From the NCBI GenBank assembly GCA_900555725.1, contig USMD01000071.1, forward strand, positions 1 to 10,336: DNA of 10,336 bases. Reading direction: 5' to 3'. Source of the stretch: an uncultured Garciella sp. Its GTDB lineage: Bacteria; Bacillota; Clostridia; Eubacteriales; Garciellaceae. The notes beneath the pieces were generated by a model. It saw nothing but the letters and a program-made list of their open reading frames with translations, had not been told where the DNA came from and did no database searches. Positions within the stretch are counted from its first letter, which is position 1. Every line of letters begins with the position of its first letter. Below, piece after piece: positions 1 to 6,886 of the stretch. The position numbers and the translations under genes were made by a program.

Positions 1-42
1 CGCGTAAGATCGTCGGCAGCGTCAGATGTGTATAAGAGACAG
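1..42 (+). other. Illumina Nextera adapter remnant (assembly artefact)
   Basis: Bases 10-23 (TCGTCGGCAGCGTC) and 24-42 (AGATGTGTATAAGAGACAG, the 19-bp Tn5 mosaic end) together are the standard Nextera read-1 transposase adapter. Bases 2-9 (GCGTAAGA) sit exactly where the i5 index belongs and match, from memory, index S517. Base 1 would be the last base of the flow-cell primer. This is library-construction sequence left on the contig end, not an insertion sequence or biological transposon end. Genomic sequence starts at about 43. Confidence 0.97.
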
Positions 43-202
43 CTTTTATATATTTCTCCCCTGATCTTACTCCATGTAAAATCATACTTAAATATGCATC
101 AGAGGTTCCTATTTCTTCAGCCAATTGTTTTTGGGTCATATTTAGATCCAATAATCTTTCTTTCACTTCCTCTCCAAAAGGAGTAAGCCGCCTCTTTTTC
201 AT
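43..202 (-). CDS. XRE-family helix-turn-helix protein, 3' end missing at contig end
   Basis: The reading frame opens at ATG 202-200 with MKKRRLTPFGEEVKERLL and stays open for 53 codons until it runs into the adapter, so the C-terminus is lost. The visible part is a helix-turn-helix: DLNMTQKQLAEEIGTSDAYL, then SMILHGVRSGEKYIK. The TQKQLAEEIG helix followed by a recognition helix is typical of small XRE/Cro-like DNA-binding proteins common in clostridial chromosomes and prophages. A purine-rich AGGGGAGAGGG precedes the start. It is divergent from the XRE gene at 377, with 174 bp between them. The real gene is probably only slightly longer (family members are often about 70-80 aa; from memory). 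Its targets are unknown; it could be a phage-type repressor or a chromosomal regulator. Confidence 0.75.
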
Positions 203-307
203 TCCCTCTCCCCTAATTTAAAATGATTCACCATTTCCTAATATTTATGGTACAATAATTACGATATTATTTAGTTAATTATTAATCTTACTACTATATG
301 TTATATC

Positions 308-353
308 CAATATCAGATATTGTCAAGAAATTTTTTACATTTTTATCTGATAA
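308..353. promoter_or_regulatory. Two candidate operators (TATCNGATA palindromes) in the divergent XRE intergenic region
   Basis: CAATATC-A-GATATTG (308-322) is a perfect 7+1+7 palindrome. TTATC-T-GATAA (343-353) is a second one with the same core, TATCNGATA. Their centres (315 and 348) are 33 bp apart, about three helical turns, so dimers could bind on the same face. A -35-like TTGTCA (320-325) overlaps the first palindrome, and TATCTG (344-349), 18 bp downstream, would be a weak -10 inside the second. An operator overlapping the promoter of the gene at 377 fits XRE autorepression. The palindromes are seen; binding is inferred. Confidence 0.5.
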
Positions 354-376
354 CAGAAATCATTTGAGGTGATGCT

Positions 377-748
377 ATGAATACAATTGGTCAAAGAATA
401 CGATATGCTAGGAAATTAAGAAACTTAACAATCAGTGATGTAAGTAAGATAACAGGTCTTTCCACAGGAAATTTAAGTGAGTTGGAAAATGATAAATTTG
501 CACCATCTGCCCATTCCTTGATTGCTTTTCGTAAGGCATTTCAAGTACATATTGATTGGATCCTTACAGGGAATCCACCAATCTATTTAGAAGAATATGA
601 CAAAGTTCAAGAGGATCAGTCTCCCTATTTCAGTCAACAAGAAAAAAAACTTCTTGAAGCCTTTCGCGGTCTAGATGAAGAAAAAAAAAGAGATATATTA
701 GGTTATATCAATGTAGCAATGAATGATTCAAAGGAGGAAATAAAATAG
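377..748 (+). CDS. XRE-family transcriptional regulator
   Basis: This 123-aa protein has an N-terminal helix-turn-helix domain at about residues 5-65. It starts with TIGQRIRYARKLRNLTISDV, then has the recognition-helix region TGLSTGNLSELENDKFAPS and a conserved tail ending FQVHIDWILTGN. The C-terminal third (FSQQEKKLLEAFRGLDEEKK, then RDILGYI) is the short helical tail seen in many phage-like and chromosomal XRE regulators. There are no membrane segments. The start is supported by GAGGTGATGCT just upstream of ATG 377. It is divergent from the truncated XRE gene at 43-202 and separated from it by two matching palindromes that are good candidate operators. Only DNA binding can be supported; the regulon is unknown. 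Nothing links it to glycine metabolism except proximity. Confidence 0.85.
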   Translation: MNTIGQRIRYARKLRNLTISDVSKITGLSTGNLSELENDKFAPSAHSLIAFRKAFQVHIDWILTGNPPIYLEEYDKVQEDQSPYFSQQEKKLLEAFRGLDEEKKRDILGYINVAMNDSKEEIK

Positions 749-763
749 CTTTTATTTTTTGAA

Positions 764-794
764 TAAGATGATTAATTTTTAATCATTTATCTTA
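764..794. terminator. Weak AT-rich hairpin after the XRE gene
   Basis: ATGATTAA (768-775) pairs with TTAATCAT (779-786) around a TTT loop, and TAAG/CTTA extends the stem across a 4-nt bulge. It lies 16 nt after the stop of the XRE gene in a convergent gap. There is no T tract directly after the stem on the plus strand, so termination is only a possibility. Confidence 0.3.
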
Positions 795-843
795 AAAAGC
801 AAAAAGTATAAGAGGATCTAATCCCTTCTATAATTGTATTTCA

Positions 844-934
844 GCTTAACCATATGTTAAGCCGTAGGAAGCTACCCAGGGACATACCTGCCATTATCTC
901 CCACTTTGATAAAAATGGGAGATAATGGCAGGTA
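844..934. repeat. Structured intergenic element: 19-bp perfect inverted repeat plus two small hairpins
   Basis: TACCTGCCATTATCTCCCA (885-903) and its exact reverse complement (916-934) flank a 12-nt loop, giving a very stable hairpin. Immediately to the left lie GCTTAAC-CATAT-GTTAAGC (844-862) and GTAG-GAAG-CTAC (864-875). No T run follows the large stem on either strand, so it is not a classic intrinsic terminator, although its place between convergent genes (ends at 748 and 990) would suit a bidirectional one. Other options are a MITE or REP-like repeat, an IS200/IS605-type end, or a small structured RNA. No transposase gene is present in the window. Confidence 0.6.
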
Positions 935-989
935 ATCATCGAATAAAGAGTCCTATTTAAATTGAACTAGCACAATAGATGAAAGTATT

Positions 990-1655
990 TTATTGATTTT
1001 TATAAATCCTATGAATTAAAGTAGGAGTGTCATCGATCTCTTTTTGGAAAAATTCATAGGAGAACTCAGGGTTTGCATTTTCTATAAATTTCGTAATCCA
1101 TGCTGCCCGGAATTGATAAAAGAGATCTAGATTTTTATCCCCCTCTTTCCAATATTTTTTATGAAGACAATTTTTAACTTCCCATCTTAAATGGTCTTCT
1201 GCATTTTCTATGATTTCATTCACTTGGTCACAGGGCATTCCGTCTAAAATAGAGTCATAAATGGCTTGATATAATCCTTGGGGAGTGGATACATTTTTGG
1301 TTTTCTTTGCATCTAATCCAGCCTCTGCTCCCTGCTTTTCATAACAGCCCTTTACGATACAAAAGGCTTTTTCTTCATATACAGATAAAAAATTAGAAAG
1401 CAATGCAGCATGTCTTGTCTCTGCAATGTCAATTCTATTTTGCAGCCAACCATGGATATTATCGGTATCAATCAATTCCTCTAGGGGCTCATCTCCTAAA
1501 GGCTCTTCATACTTTTCATATAGTTGAGAAACAAAATTTGAAATATCTTTATCACTAAAGGCTTCCATCTCTTGGATAATATTTTTTTCTAATTGTTCAA
1601 AGGCTTTGATTCTATTAAATACTACATAATGGATAGGTCCTAAAAATCTACTCAT
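990..1655 (-). CDS. Uncharacterised 221-aa soluble protein
   Basis: I do not recognise a named family with certainty. The protein is rich in charged residues (many Glu, Asp and Lys), has no signal peptide or membrane segment, and looks mostly helical. It opens MSRFLGPIHYVVFNRIKAFE. Features that could be functional are an E-x-x-H motif (E79-T-R-H82) in DIAETRHAALL, and a cluster in DHLRWEVKNCLHKKYW (H155, C163, H165) that might bind metal or form a disulfide; other cysteines are C99, C104 and C142. AGGGGTGAAATGA supports the ATG at 1655. It is on the same strand as the glycine reductase operon and 376 nt beyond grdD, so it probably has its own promoter. No motif indicates an enzyme class, and the metal-binding idea is only inference. 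Confidence 0.75.
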   Translation of the reverse strand: MSRFLGPIHYVVFNRIKAFEQLEKNIIQEMEAFSDKDISNFVSQLYEKYEEPLGDEPLEELIDTDNIHGWLQNRIDIAETRHAALLSNFLSVYEEKAFCIVKGCYEKQGAEAGLDAKKTKNVSTPQGLYQAIYDSILDGMPCDQVNEIIENAEDHLRWEVKNCLHKKYWKEGDKNLDLFYQFRAAWITKFIENANPEFSYEFFQKEIDDTPTLIHRIYKNQ

Positions 1656-1690
1656 TCATTTCACCCCTAGTTTTTCATTTGATTGATATT

Positions 1691-1696
1691 ATTATA
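1691..1696 (-). promoter_or_regulatory. Candidate -10 box for the 221-aa gene
   Basis: TATAAT is read on the minus strand, about 36 nt before the ATG at 1655. No good -35 hexamer is visible at 16-18 bp. A sigma-A-type promoter is plausible, but AT-rich DNA often gives such matches by chance. Confidence 0.3.
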
Positions 1697-1974
1697 AAAC
1701 CAATCCCCCTATTTTTATGTAACTATGGTCACGAAAAATATCGATTATAAAGTTCTAAACTGCCAAAACTTTTGTCTTCAGTCAGCTGTCGACATTACTC
1801 CTCAATCCTTAGTTTTAATGTTTATTTTTAATATTATAAACCAGTCTATAGTCGACAATCTACTTATGCCAATATATATTCAACAAGAATCTAAAATATC
1901 CTTTTTTAAAAATTAAGAAATTTGAATAAATAAGATTTTTCTCAAACATAAGTTTATGCTACACCATATACGAA

Positions 1975-2026
1975 TCCCACCATCTACCCTTTTCACTTGT
2001 TAAATAGCAAATTGGAGGTGGTGGGA
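1975..2026 (-). terminator. Hairpin just downstream of grdD, possible operon end
   Basis: TCCCACCA (1975-1982) pairs with TGGTGGGA (2019-2026), and the stem continues with one mismatch, CT/AG, then a further gap. The loop region is about 30 nt. The hairpin begins 6 nt after the grdD stop. On the transcribed strand the stem is followed by ATTCGTATATGG rather than a U tract, so it is better seen as a 3'-end stabiliser or Rho-type end than a textbook intrinsic terminator. Confidence 0.4.
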
Positions 2027-2031
2027 ATATT

Positions 2032-3210
2032 TCAAGAATCTGATTCTTCTGCAATATATCCTTCTTTGGCTAAAATTTCTCTTGCTTGATCTATTTTTGT
2101 CTCATGTACCATTACAATAGGTCCAGTGCATCCCATTCCGCTCTCAGCATAAATACCATTTTTCCAAAGAATCTTAACGGCATCTTCTAGTTCCATAATA
2201 TCAATTCCTGCAATAGAACCAGCTACTATTTCCTTGGGAGGAGCTTTTACTTCTTCCTCTTGATCCTTCTTCTTAATCTCCTTTTTTAATCCCTTTAATA
2301 TTTCTTGAAATCTGGCGTTATTGGCTTTTTTAAATTCTTTCTGAGATATATCTGTTAATTGACCCCTCACTAGCTGAGCTGCATATAAAATAGCACTTGC
2401 TACAACCGGTTTTCCTGAAGCTCTAGAAAGAATAAGGATATTTCTTTCATACCCTTCTCCTATCCCAGGACCATAGCCATAGCCTATAGCCTCATAGTCT
2501 CCACCAGTTGTATAGGAAGAAAACACCTTCATAAGTAAATTCCCTGTTAGAGAATCACTAACCATTACATCAGGGGTACCAGATAATAGGTCATTTCCCC
2601 TCATAACAGAACCCCCATCTGCCCTTATGGACTGAGCAAATTCTATATCATATCCATTGGACTTTAGCTCCTTTAGTGCCCTTTCTACTTGCCTTGCCCC
2701 ATCTACATTTAAAATACCTACACTTGGCCTTTCTATTCCTATTGTCTTAGCGGTGATAATCCCATAAATGGCGTTTTTCACCATTCCTTCTACCCTATGG
2801 GCAGAGGAAGTTCCTGTAGTGGTAGCAAGAAACATTTCTTTTCCCCTTCCTGGGGTTACTACTCTACCAACGGTAGATACTCCAATAGGAAAATTATAGT
2901 GCATAGTAACAGCAGCTTTTATCTCTCCGCTGTCTAAAAGTTCTTCTATTTTTTTATGTTGTTCCTCTTCTGTATTTGCTTCATAGATTTTTAAATTGGT
3001 TTTCACTTTTGGGCCAATTAATACAACTTCCAAAGAAGAATCCCTTTTTTGAGCATCTTCCGCTCCTCTAACAATATTATCTACCCCATGTTCGCTTCCT
3101 AATAGGGTAATTCCTACTTTGGTCTTTTCTCTCAATTGACCCGTTTCAATGGCACCTGCTATATCATTGAATACCTTTCCAATAATCTTTTTTATGTTTT
3201 CTTCTGACAT
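2032..3210 (-). CDS. grdD: Glycine reductase complex protein C, subunit GrdD (PlsX-like)
   Basis: GrdD is the smaller subunit of protein C. With GrdC it converts the Se-carboxymethyl group on GrdA to a bound acetyl thioester and releases acetyl phosphate. The 392-aa product resembles the PlsX phosphate acyltransferase fold: GITLLGSEHGVDNIVRGAED near the N-terminus, and GRVVTPGRGKEMFLATTTGT and VMVSDSLTGNLLMKVFSSYT in the middle. The C-terminal GMGCTGPIVMV carries Cys361, which by position and context matches the active-site Cys359 described in Eubacterium acidaminophilum GrdD. I chose ATG 3210 because AGAGGTG sits 6-7 nt upstream; an in-frame GTG at 3219 is less likely. The gene starts 11 nt after the grdC stop, implying translational coupling. 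It is last in the operon and ends in UGA, with no Sec-type context around it. Confidence 0.95.
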   Translation of the reverse strand: MSEENIKKIIGKVFNDIAGAIETGQLREKTKVGITLLGSEHGVDNIVRGAEDAQKRDSSLEVVLIGPKVKTNLKIYEANTEEEQHKKIEELLDSGEIKAAVTMHYNFPIGVSTVGRVVTPGRGKEMFLATTTGTSSAHRVEGMVKNAIYGIITAKTIGIERPSVGILNVDGARQVERALKELKSNGYDIEFAQSIRADGGSVMRGNDLLSGTPDVMVSDSLTGNLLMKVFSSYTTGGDYEAIGYGYGPGIGEGYERNILILSRASGKPVVASAILYAAQLVRGQLTDISQKEFKKANNARFQEILKGLKKEIKKKDQEEEVKAPPKEIVAGSIAGIDIMELEDAVKILWKNGIYAESGMGCTGPIVMVHETKIDQAREILAKEGYIAEESDS

Positions 3211-3221
3211 TTTTATCACCT

Positions 3222-4760
3222 CTACTTTCCTAATAGATGTGACGCAAATTCTCTCATTGCCCCTGCTATCAGTTTTTTCACTTCTTCTTCTGATACTCCA
3301 TTTTTATCCTCTACTTTTCCATTATTTTTTTCTATTATAATAGAAACCCCATCAAATAGATTGGTCATACGTCCTAAAAATAAACTACCTTTGGCAATAA
3401 TCATAGCTCTTTGTATTTCATCCTTTAAAATAGCATCCCTTGCAAATCCAACATAGGGAACTCCTGATGGAATATGTCCTTGGGTAGGAGCCCACCCTGG
3501 CAATCCATGTTTTTGAGGGAAAGTTGCAACCTCTTTTCTTTCTAATTCTCCTCTTTTTACCCCTAAGGCTCCGATCATTTTATAATTGGCAACAGGTACA
3601 TCCCCTGCTCCTGCTGGTTTTGTAATATCCGGATTTTGCATTTCTACAGAATATTTATCAATATCTATAATTTTTAAATTTGCTTTTTCCAATGGTTCTG
3701 TTACCAGCGCTGACATAACAGCCTGAGGAGAGGAACCAGTTCCTACGGTATGGCGTCCTACTAGATCTGTTCTCAATACGGGATTTACCCCATCATTTTT
3801 ACTAACTAAAATAGCAAATCCCCCCAGGGCATCTTCAAGAATAGGTAAACTTTTTTTTACGTGATCTTTCCCATTCATCCCTAATTTTGCAGAAGATCCC
3901 CCAGCTAGAATAACCACATTTTCATAAACCCCTGCTTGCACTAGGGCAGAGGCTTCAATCAATGCATGGGTTGGTGCCGCACAAAACCCTCTTGTATCAG
4001 AGCCTGTAGTATGATTGCATCCTGCAATTTCTGCTATAGATTTTGCAAAGTTTCCTCCCCCTCGTTGATTCATATCTCCACAAGCTTCTTCAGAGCATTC
4101 AATAACGTATTCAATGGAATTTGGATCTATATTATTTTTATCAAATAAATTCAATAAGGCCAGTACTCCAGAGGCTTTTACCACCAAATTTTCAAAAAGA
4201 GTATGGGCAGTTAAGTTTATGTCAATTTCATGGGCTCTTTTTACGCAACCAACCACTTGATTTTCATTGTAAATTGGTTCTGCCTGTTGCTCCTGGATTA
4301 GTTTTTCAATCTCACTGATTTCTTCCCCTTCATTTATTGTAGCGATTAATTCATCACCAATCAGAGGATGAACACTTAATTTTTCTTTTACGATATTGGA
4401 AAAAGATTTCTCGAGTTTCACAAGATCAAAGGTATCACTAATTTTCATAAGCCCTATAAATTCATCCTGAGGCATAATTTCCCCATATTTTCCTTGTCTA
4501 GTTGCCCCTTCTGCCTTTTTGTCATACCACGGAAATGCATACTTACTTAAATTTTGTGGTGTCATAGAACCAATATAGGTTTGATTGGGTGGATAACTGA
4601 TAAAGTCTTCAAAACTACGAAGATGCTTTGGAACTTCTTTTAAATAATCAGAATCGGGATTTAAAATTTTTTCTGAAGTTTGAGTTGTTCCATTATGAAG
4701 TACCATATCGGGAGCGTTTATTAACACATAACTCGTACCTTTTACTACTGGAAATGCCAT
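3222..4760 (-). CDS. grdC: Glycine reductase complex protein C, subunit GrdC (KAS-like)
   Basis: GrdC is the large subunit of protein C. It forms acetyl phosphate from the carboxymethyl-selenocysteine of GrdA together with GrdD. The 512-aa product has the beta-ketoacyl-synthase/thiolase-like features of the family. These include the segment EACGDMNQRGGGNFAKSIAE, followed by TTGSDTRGFCAAPTHALIEA, whose Cys260 is placed like the condensing-enzyme nucleophile. Glycine-rich loops (VILAGGSSAKLG and EDALGGFAILVSK) and the C-terminal QGHIPSGVPYVGFARDAI follow. GGAGGTGAAATAC before ATG 4760 fixes the start; the five extra upstream codons (to 4775) overlap this ribosome binding site and are rejected. 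It is separated from grdB by an unusually long 256-nt gap that contains an inverted-repeat element, so its expression could be tuned apart from grdB. Confidence 0.95.
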   Translation of the reverse strand: MAFPVVKGTSYVLINAPDMVLHNGTTQTSEKILNPDSDYLKEVPKHLRSFEDFISYPPNQTYIGSMTPQNLSKYAFPWYDKKAEGATRQGKYGEIMPQDEFIGLMKISDTFDLVKLEKSFSNIVKEKLSVHPLIGDELIATINEGEEISEIEKLIQEQQAEPIYNENQVVGCVKRAHEIDINLTAHTLFENLVVKASGVLALLNLFDKNNIDPNSIEYVIECSEEACGDMNQRGGGNFAKSIAEIAGCNHTTGSDTRGFCAAPTHALIEASALVQAGVYENVVILAGGSSAKLGMNGKDHVKKSLPILEDALGGFAILVSKNDGVNPVLRTDLVGRHTVGTGSSPQAVMSALVTEPLEKANLKIIDIDKYSVEMQNPDITKPAGAGDVPVANYKMIGALGVKRGELERKEVATFPQKHGLPGWAPTQGHIPSGVPYVGFARDAILKDEIQRAMIIAKGSLFLGRMTNLFDGVSIIIEKNNGKVEDKNGVSEEEVKKLIAGAMREFASHLLGK

Positions 4761-4823
4761 GTATTTCACCTCCAAAGATTTTCAATCGTCTAAATTTATT
4801 ACCCTTTTTACAAGTACAACTAT

Positions 4824-4845
4824 TATAAAACTGGTATAAAACTGG
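4824..4845. repeat. Tandem 11-bp repeat in the grdB-grdC gap
   Basis: TATAAAACTGG occurs twice head to tail (4824-4834 and 4835-4845), with no mismatch. It lies between the large inverted repeat and the grdC ribosome binding site. Possible roles are a protein or RNA-binding site or a simple slippage duplication; nothing in the sequence decides between them. Confidence 0.7.
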
Positions 4846-4865
4846 CATTTATGAAATTGAAAGAA

Positions 4866-4972
4866 GTCATAGATGTTTCATAGAGTAACAATTTGATACA
4901 CTTCTTTTCCTACTTTTTTATTTTTATGGAAAAAAGAGTATTTGTGGAGCAGCCAACGAAAACATCTATGAC
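4866..4972. repeat. 107-nt inverted-repeat element between grdB and grdC
   Basis: GTCATAGATGTTT (4866-4878) and AAACATCTATGAC (4960-4972) are perfect 13-bp inverted arms. Inside them, ATACACTTCTTTTCC (4897-4911 approximately) can pair imperfectly with GGAAAAAAGAGTAT (4928-4941 approximately) around an AT-rich loop, so the whole element may fold as one long hairpin. There is no clear target-site duplication, no T tract after the stem in the direction of transcription, and no coding capacity. It may be an mRNA processing or stability element that sets protein B to protein C ratios, or a small MITE-like insertion. Confidence 0.6.
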
Positions 4973-5016
4973 CATATACAAAAGACCTTCTTATTTATAT
5001 ACGATTTCTTATTTTA

Positions 5017-6327
5017 TTAATCTTCAAAAACAGTTTGCCCCTCTACTTCTGTTTCAAGAGCTCTAAGGGCTTTTTCCACAAGCTTTCTTCTTAAAGCTTT
5101 TTCTTCTTTTTTATTAAGGCTTGGATTCCCAAGGGGATGGGGTATTGCAATAGTTGGAACAATTCTATTGGCCCCTACTGTTAAGGAAATAGGTACTACT
5201 GTACACATGTGAACCACCGGTAGACCAGCTCTTTCAATTTCTTTTACCATAGATGCACCGCATCTTGTACAGGTACCTCAAGTAGATGTTAGGATTACAG
5301 CATCTACTCCATCAGCCACTAATTCCTTGGCAATTTCTTGAGCATACTTCTTTGCACTGGCAACGGCAGTCCCATTTCCAACAGTAGCATAGTAATACCT
5401 ATGAAGTTCTCTAATCCTTCCTTCTTTTTCAAGATCCCTTAATACATCCACAGGTAAAACCCTATCTGCGTCTCTATTGGCATAGGTTGGATCATATCCC
5501 CCATGGGCAGTTTCATAGGTTTCACTGGCCAAATCTTCCACCCCTGAAATATCGTATTTCCCATATTTAGAAGCACTGGAAGATTCAATATGATCTGGAT
5601 TTCCCTTAGGTACAATTCCTCCAGAGGTAACCAGTGCGATTTTAGCCTTGGATAAATCCTTAATAGCTGGATTGGGCTCTACCCGATCAAATTCTGGCAT
5701 AGGAAATTCAGTAACAAATTTTTCCCCTTTTAGCTTCTGAATAAGCATTTCCACTGCTCTTTCGGAACCCCTTTTTCCAGCAAAGGTATTTTTTCGAATC
5801 CCCCTTGGAATATATCCTTCTTCTTCAGGAGAACCTATTTCTTCCCCTTTAGCTAATTTAAGGGCAAGCTTAGACATTATTTTTACTGCACCTCTCATAC
5901 CGGCAGCACTATTTTTAGTAGAAACAATGTATAAATCCTTTTTAAATAGATCTACACCGGGGTTTTCTACATACATACCTGTTAAAACAGGAATATTTAA
6001 TTCTTCTTTTACCGCTTCTGTGATAGTTCCACAAGCAACGCCATATCTTCCTGCATTAAACGCTGGTCCTGCAATGAATAAATCAGGATTGTGTTTTTTC
6101 ACCATCTCTATGACTTGAGCTTTAGCCTCATCTAAGTTCTCATTAAAGTAAGAGTCTCCACAGATGATAGTAGCTACTATTTCGGCCTCTCCTTTAAAAT
6201 TTTGATTAAATGCCATTCCTGGACCTACTACTTTCTCTCTTACTTCTGGTTTGTAATCTGCTTTCTCTTCTCCACCAATTCCAGCGAAAAATTGATTGAT
6301 ATAATGAACCACTCTTATCTTGCTCAT
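5017..6327 (-). CDS. grdB: Glycine reductase complex protein B, selenoprotein GrdB (in-frame UGA)
   Basis: GrdB is the selenocysteine subunit of the substrate-binding protein B; with the pyruvoyl GrdE subunits it binds glycine and passes the carboxymethyl group to GrdA. The 436-aa product opens MSKIRVVHYINQFFAGIGGE, a family hallmark. Codon 350 is UGA (5280-5278) and reads through to UGTCTRCGASMVKEIE, giving the redox motif U350-G-T-C353. The 77 residues after it (ERAGLPVVHMCTVVPISLTV onward) are the expected C-terminus. A standard stop reading would wrongly give two ORFs, 349 aa and 77 aa. AGGGGGGAAAATT supports ATG 6327. The gene follows grdA by 37 nt. The chain's only unusual feature is Sec, and a hairpin is correctly placed to direct its insertion. 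Confidence 0.96.
5251..5280 (-). promoter_or_regulatory. Sec UGA codon and SECIS-like hairpin in grdB
   Basis: UGA is at 5280-5278. Eighteen nucleotides after it comes GGU (5259-5257) as the apical loop of a perfect 6-bp stem, AGATGC/GCATCT (5265-5260 with 5256-5251). From memory, Escherichia coli fdhF also has 18 nt between UGA and its GGU-containing SelB-binding loop. The lower stem is formed poorly, as expected since Gram-positive SECIS elements vary. Location and loop are seen; SelB recognition is inferred. Confidence 0.65.
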
Positions 6328-6364
6328 AATTTTCCCCCCTTTTCTGGTAGGTAGTTTCTACTAT

Positions 6365-6844
6365 TTATTCATCCTTAAATTTTGTAAATTCTTCTCTGAT
6401 GGAACTTACTTCATTAATAATATCATCTACATCTAAAACCATTTCCATCATACCAATTTGCTCATCATAAACCTCTGGATCTACTGCATTTTTAAATTCT
6501 GGTTCTACAATATGATATACTCTGAGTCCTAACTGGACTCCTGCTAATGGACCTGCAAAGGTAGGATCTCCAGCTGTAACGGTTTCGGCTGCCAATCCTG
6601 CAGCTTCCCCTTCCGCAGCGCCTAATAATACTACAATATTTTCAGCACCATATTTTTCTGTTAAATCCTTTACTCTTTGTTGATTTTCTAGATCCATAGC
6701 TCCTGCAGCAGTTCAGACAAAGCATTCGGTAGATCCGAAGATAATTTCTGCCTCAGTGGACTTAAGGCATTCTTCAATGGCTGGAGCTGGTATTCCATCT
6801 CTATCCCCTATGATGATCACTTTTTTACCATCCAATAGTCCCAT
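6365..6844 (-). CDS. grdA: Glycine reductase complex selenoprotein A, GrdA (in-frame UGA)
   Basis: GrdA is the small selenoprotein that takes the carboxymethyl group from protein B, carries it as a selenoether to protein C, and is then re-reduced by thioredoxin. The 159-aa product starts MGLLDGKKVIIIGDRDGIPA. Codon 44 is UGA (6715-6713) in the motif STEC-F-V-U-TAAGAMDLENQ, so the redox pair is C41-xx-U44. Residue 44 is the usual Sec position. After it come VVLLGAAEGEAAGLAAETVT and AGDPTFAGPLAGVQLGLRVY, both typical of GrdA. GAAAGGAAG supports ATG 6844; an ATG at 6697, just after the UGA, would remove the catalytic Sec and is not the start. It lies 42 nt after grdE and 37 nt before grdB. I could not draw a convincing SECIS hairpin after this UGA. 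Confidence 0.97.
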
Positions 6845-6886
6845 ACATACACTTCCTTTCTTGATTTTTTATTCTTATATTTACAA

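Larger units (their letters stand above)
1656..2031. other. Non-coding gap between grdD and the 221-aa gene
   Basis: No supported gene lies here. A plus-strand frame at 1725-1916 lacks a ribosome binding site and resembles nothing. The gap holds a hairpin at the grdD side (1975-2026) and a possible promoter -10, TATAAT (complement of 1691-1696), about 36 nt upstream of the 221-aa gene. It also has two GTCGAC hexamers (1788-1793 and 1851-1856) of no evident meaning. Confidence 0.6.

Noticed and set aside
24..42. Tn5 transposon end
   Set aside because: The 19-bp mosaic end is joined to Illumina primer and index sequence, so it is library adapter.
885..934. Classical Rho-independent terminator
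   Set aside because: The stem is strong enough but there is no T tract after it on either strand; kept as a structured repeat of unknown role.
1725..1916. 63-codon plus-strand ORF in the gap between grdD and the 221-aa gene
   Set aside because: No ribosome binding site, AT-rich composition, no recognisable sequence; best explained by chance.
5278..5280. UGA at 5280-5278 as a real stop giving two separate genes
   Set aside because: The family motif UGTC continues across it in the same frame and the C-terminal part has no start or binding site of its own.
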